This document shows positions 49,553 through 52,521 of a stretch of DNA of 52,521 nucleotides, piece after piece. This stretch comes from Lachnospiraceae bacterium UBA4260 (GTDB taxonomy: Bacteria > Bacillota > Clostridia > Lachnospirales > Lachnospiraceae): NCBI GenBank assembly GCA_002395235.1, contig DGWK01000019.1, positions 1 to 52,521 on the forward strand, read 5' to 3'. How positions within the stretch are numbered: position 1 is the stretch's first letter; each line of letters opens with the position of its first letter. The notes under the pieces are model-generated. The model did no database searches. It had not been told where the DNA came from and saw nothing but the letters and a program-made list of their open reading frames with translations. The position numbers and the translations under genes were made by a program.

Positions 49553-50398
49553 ATGAAGAACAGAATTGCCAATATACTGACGGCATCCGCAGGGCTGACC
49601 GGACTGTATTTTTTGGCCGTGATGCCCAGGATGACAGGGAGGCCCGATCCCGAGCCGTTTCAGTCGACTGCGCTGTTTGCGCACAGAGGGCTGCACGATA
49701 ACAATACCGAAGCACCGGAAAATTCAATGCCCGCTTTTCGTAAAGCGGTGGAGAAGGGATACGGGATCGAACTCGACGTCCAGCTGACGGCGGACTCAGT
49801 CCCGGTCATTTTTCATGACCTGGACCTGGAGAGAGCCTGCGGCGTCCGCGGGCTGGTGAGGGATTACACTTTCGATGAGCTGCAGAAGCTGAGGCTCTTC
49901 GGGAGTCAGGAGAGGATCCCGGCTCTCAAGGACTTTCTGGGGATGGTAAGAGGGAGAGTCCCGCTTATCGTCGAGTATAAATCGGAGGACTGCGATCTGA
50001 CGCTGTGCAGGGTCATCGCCCCGATGCTGAGAAAGTACAAGGGGACTTACTGCATAGAATCCTTCAATCCGCTGGTCCTTCTCTGGTACCGGATCCACGA
50101 TCCGAAGGTGATGAGAGGACAGCTCGCGGACGGATTCAGTCATATTCCGAAATACAGGACGCTGAGCAAGGCTCCGCTGACCGTGCCGGTTCAGTTTCTT
50201 CTTCCCAACTTCTTGTCAAAACCTGACTTTATCGCATACAATCATGAGTATGAAGGAAATATCTCCAGGAGGATCTGCCGGAACCTTTACAAGGCAAAAG
50301 CCGCCGCCTGGACGATCCGGAGTCAGAAGGAGCTGGAGAAGGCGAAGCCGTCTTTCGATGTCTTTATCTTTGACAGCTTTATTCCCAAACAGCCGTGA
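49553..50398 (+). CDS. Glycerophosphodiester phosphodiesterase family protein, membrane-anchored
   Basis: The 281-residue protein has one N-terminal hydrophobic segment (about 6-25). A GDPD barrel follows, with FAHRGLHDNNTEAPENSMPAFRKAV (catalytic His-Arg and the ENS metal site), GIELDVQLTADSVPVIFHD (Glu-x-Asp and the second His), and IVEYKSED. These are the standard active-site and metal ligands. Such enzymes cleave glycerophosphodiesters to alcohol and glycerol 3-phosphate, from lipids or teichoic acid. A membrane anchor suggests action on envelope material. The ribosome site AGAGGA precedes ATG at 49553. I see only a weak promoter candidate upstream, and no clear terminator. Confidence 0.9.
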   Translation: MKNRIANILTASAGLTGLYFLAVMPRMTGRPDPEPFQSTALFAHRGLHDNNTEAPENSMPAFRKAVEKGYGIELDVQLTADSVPVIFHDLDLERACGVRGLVRDYTFDELQKLRLFGSQERIPALKDFLGMVRGRVPLIVEYKSEDCDLTLCRVIAPMLRKYKGTYCIESFNPLVLLWYRIHDPKVMRGQLADGFSHIPKYRTLSKAPLTVPVQFLLPNFLSKPDFIAYNHEYEGNISRRICRNLYKAKAAAWTIRSQKELEKAKPSFDVFIFDSFIPKQP

Positions 50399-50536
50399 AT
50401 ACGGCGAGGGCCGAAGGCCGATGGGACTTCATACCCGCAGCTGCAGCGATGCGGCCCAGGCATGGGGTCTTTTGGCGTTTCATCTTTTACTACGTTAACA
50501 GCTCTTTTAAGAGTTGAATATTAAGGAGGTACATGA

Positions 50537-52521
50537 ATGAGCAAAAGGGTTTATCTGTTTCACGAAGGAAACGCCGACATGCGTAATCTCCTTGGCGGAA
50601 AAGGTGCGAACCTGGCGGAAATGACCAATATCGGTCTTCCGATCCCGAACGGTTTCACAATCTCTACCGAGGCCTGCACAGATTATTACAATGACGGCAA
50701 GACAATCAATGAGGACACACAGGCGCAGATCTTCAAGGCGCTGGAGTGGCTCGAGGGAGTTCAGGGGAAGAAGTTTGGAGACACTGAGAATCCGCTTCTC
50801 GTCTCTGTCCGTTCCGGTGCGAGAGCATCCATGCCCGGCATGATGGACACTATCCTCAACCTCGGTCTCAACGATGTTTCTGTACAGGGCTTCGCGGCAA
50901 AGACCGGCAATCCCAGATTTGCCTATGATTCCTACAGAAGATTCATCCAGATGTTCTCGGACGTCGTTATGGGCATGAGCAAGACTTTCTTCGACAGCAT
51001 TCTCGAAGCCGAGAAGAAGGCACACGGCTATGTCTATGACACAGAGCTCAAGGCAGAAGATCTTCAGAATATTATTGCAAAATATAAAGAGATCTATGCG
51101 GAGAAGATGGGCGAAGAGTTCCCTCAGGACCCCAAGGTTCAGCTGATGGAAGCCATCAAGGCTGTATTCCGTTCCTGGGACAACCCCAGAGCAAACTACT
51201 ACAGAATGATGAACGACATCCCTTACGAGTGGGGCACTGCCGTCAACGTTCAGTCCATGGTATTCGGAAACATGGGCAACACATCCGGTACCGGCGTTGC
51301 GTTCACACGTAACCCCGCTACAGGCGCAAAGGGCATCTTCGGTGAGTACCTGATCAACGCACAGGGCGAAGACGTCGTCGCGGGTATCCGCACACCTCAG
51401 CCCATCACACAGCTCGAGAAGGATCTTCCCGAGTGCTACAAGCAGTTCATCGAGATCGCTGACAGACTTGAGAAGCACTATCGCGACATGCAGGATATGG
51501 AGTTCACCATCGAGGAAGGCAAGCTCTACTTCCTGCAGACCAGAAACGGCAAGAGAACCGCTCAGGCGGCGATCCAGGTTGCCTGCGATCTGGTCGACGA
51601 AGGCATGATCACTCCTCAGGAAGCAGTTCTGCGCATTGAGGCCAAGAGCCTTGACCAGCTGCTGCACCCTGCATTTGACGCAGACGCACTTAAGAACGGC
51701 AAGCAGATCGGTGAGGCGCTTCCCGCTTCTCCCGGCGCTGCGGCAGGCCGCATCTATTTCAACGCTGACGACGCTGTAGCAGCACACGCCGCAGGCAGCA
51801 GAGTCATCCTTGTCCGTCAGGAGACTTCTCCCGAGGATATCGAAGGTATGCACGCGGCAGAAGGCGTTCTGACCATGCGCGGCGGCATGACCTCCCACGC
51901 TGCAGTCGTAGCCCGCGGTATGGGCACCTGCTGCGTATCCGGCTGCGGTGACCTCAAGGTTCACGAAGAAGAGAAGTTCATCGAGCTGGGCGGCCACAAG
52001 ATCAAGGAAGGCGAGTACATCTCCCTTGATGGCTCCACCGGTAAGATCTATCTCGGCGACATCCCGACCGTAGAAGCTTCCATCTCCGGCAACTTCGAGA
52101 GAATCATGAACTGGGCTGATGAGTTCAGAAGACTGAAAGTCAGAACCAACGCCGACACTCCCGAGGACGCTGCAAACGCAGTCCGCATGGGCGCTGAAGG
52201 TATCGGTCTTACAAGAACCGAGCACATGTTCTTCAACCCCGACAGAATTCCGAAGATCCGCAAGATGATCCTTTCCGACACCGTCGAAGAGAGAGAAGCA
52301 GCCCTCAACGAGCTGATTCCTTTCCAGAAGGGCGACTTCAAGGGCATCTACAAGGCCATGGAAGGCAGACCGGTCACGATCCGTTTCCTGGATCCGCCGC
52401 TTCATGAGTTCGTTCCTACAACAGAAGAGGATATCGCAGAGCTGGCAAAAGAGATGGGCCTGTCCGTAGCAGACGTCAAGGCCCGCTGCGACGCTCTCCA
52501 CGAGTTCAACCCGATGATGGG
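50537..52521 (+). CDS. ppdK: Pyruvate, phosphate dikinase (3' end outside window)
   Basis: The frame is open from ATG at 50537 to the last base, 661 codons of the roughly 875 usual for the enzyme. The N-terminal ATP-grasp domain has GGKGANLAEMTNIGLPIPNGFTIST, SVRSGARASMPGMMDTILNLG and GVAFTRNPATG. The swivelling phosphohistidine domain has the signature LTMRGGMTSHAAVVARGMG with His454 (455 in the Clostridium symbiosum enzyme). The start of the PEP/pyruvate barrel follows (EGIGLTRTEHMFF, RFLDPPLHEFVP). It interconverts pyruvate, ATP and phosphate with PEP, AMP and PPi, and in anaerobes often serves glycolysis or gluconeogenesis. AAGGAGG lies 7 nt before ATG. Codon use looks like that of a highly expressed gene. 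Confidence 0.97.
   Translation, partial: MSKRVYLFHEGNADMRNLLGGKGANLAEMTNIGLPIPNGFTISTEACTDYYNDGKTINEDTQAQIFKALEWLEGVQGKKFGDTENPLLVSVRSGARASMPGMMDTILNLGLNDVSVQGFAAKTGNPRFAYDSYRRFIQMFSDVVMGMSKTFFDSILEAEKKAHGYVYDTELKAEDLQNIIAKYKEIYAEKMGEEFPQDPKVQLMEAIKAVFRSWDNPRANYYRMMNDIPYEWGTAVNVQSMVFGNMGNTSGTGVAFTRNPATGAKGIFGEYLINAQGEDVVAGIRTPQPITQLEKDLPECYKQFIEIADRLEKHYRDMQDMEFTIEEGKLYFLQTRNGKRTAQAAIQVACDLVDEGMITPQEAVLRIEAKSLDQLLHPAFDADALKNGKQIGEALPASPGAAAGRIYFNADDAVAAHAAGSRVILVRQETSPEDIEGMHAAEGVLTMRGGMTSHAAVVARGMGTCCVSGCGDLKVHEEEKFIELGGHKIKEGEYISLDGSTGKIYLGDIPTVEASISGNFERIMNWADEFRRLKVRTNADTPEDAANAVRMGAEGIGLTRTEHMFFNPDRIPKIRKMILSDTVEEREAALNELIPFQKGDFKGIYKAMEGRPVTIRFLDPPLHEFVPTTEEDIAELAKEMGLSVADVKARCDALHEFNPMM

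Noticed and set aside
49334..49696. N-terminal extension of the second ABC-F protein
   Set aside because: The open frame runs through the promoter and leader; AAGGAGG and the family N-terminus fix the start at 49333.
50399..50536. Promoter just before ppdK
   Set aside because: TTGGCG at about 50470 has no acceptable -10 box at 16-18 bp. The AGCTCTTTTAAGAGTT stem is short and lies just upstream of the ribosome site, so neither is reported as a feature.
1..52521. tRNA, rRNA, CRISPR, prophage or transposase genes
   Set aside because: I looked on both strands and found no cloverleaf, spacer-repeat array or recombinase motif.

Overview
The window reads as one contiguous piece of a Clostridia chromosome, most like the Lachnospiraceae. 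No 16S or tRNA gene is present to settle this. The pointers are a Rex redox regulator, the electron-bifurcating NfnAB pair, pyruvate phosphate dikinase, a stand-alone type II NADP isocitrate dehydrogenase behind a GntR-FCD regulator, a DUF212 protein, and a sortase-anchored adhesin with T-Q ester (VaFE) repeats and an SPxTG sorting signal. Codon use looks moderately GC-rich throughout. Most genes have AGGAGG-like ribosome sites, and TTGACA/TATAAT promoters can be found at many operon starts. I see no rRNA, tRNA, CRISPR array, phage module or transposase gene.

Layout. 1-2667: the end of an MBOAT acyltransferase gene and two tandem paralogous SGNH-type partners, probably for O-acylation of a surface polymer. 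2668-4580: a structured intergenic spacer, then a HerA-like ATPase (DUF853). 4596-10236: a surface region with a 1472-residue multidomain adhesin and a lipoprotein that carries a C2H2-spaced zinc finger and looks interrupted by a stop codon ten codons before its expected end. 10291-12972 (minus strand): tyrA-aroA. 13105-17976: a divergent EF-G paralogue, a 63-bp REP-like palindrome and leuS. 18041-20143: a GntR regulator and icd. 20170-23138: an ABC-F ATPase divergent from rex. 23206-27175: nnr, alr, yebC and a small acidic protein. 27238-31276: ftsK/spoIIIE and a membrane-anchored TPR-like/CHB_HEX protein. 31347-33797: nfnA-nfnB. 33818-39580: phoH, ybeY, two unrelated FAD oxidoreductases and proA, the first four overlapping at their ends. 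39603-46651: an orphan HicB-like protein, a DUF212 protein, nudC translationally coupled to a nuclease-helicase fusion, and a heterodimeric ABC exporter. 46679-49414 (minus): a PHP phosphoesterase and a second ABC-F ATPase with a hairpin at the mRNA 5' end. 49553-52521: a glycerophosphodiester phosphodiesterase and the first three quarters of ppdK, which runs off the window.

How the genes fit together. The conserved core covers translation (EF-G paralogue, LeuRS, two ABC-F proteins, YbeY), aromatic amino acid synthesis, redox and NAD(P)H management (Rex, NfnAB, Nnr, NudC, Icd, PPDK) and chromosome segregation (FtsK). The accessory interest lies in the envelope genes at the left and in the nuclease-helicase protein at 41479-42975. 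The best leads are the interrupted zinc-finger lipoprotein, the thioester-like adhesin domain with His where Gln is expected, the perfect 30-bp-arm palindrome before leuS, and the NudC-coupled PD-(D/E)xK/P-loop fusion. I did not find a system that I can firmly call new. All functional calls rest on motifs read by eye; no database search was run.
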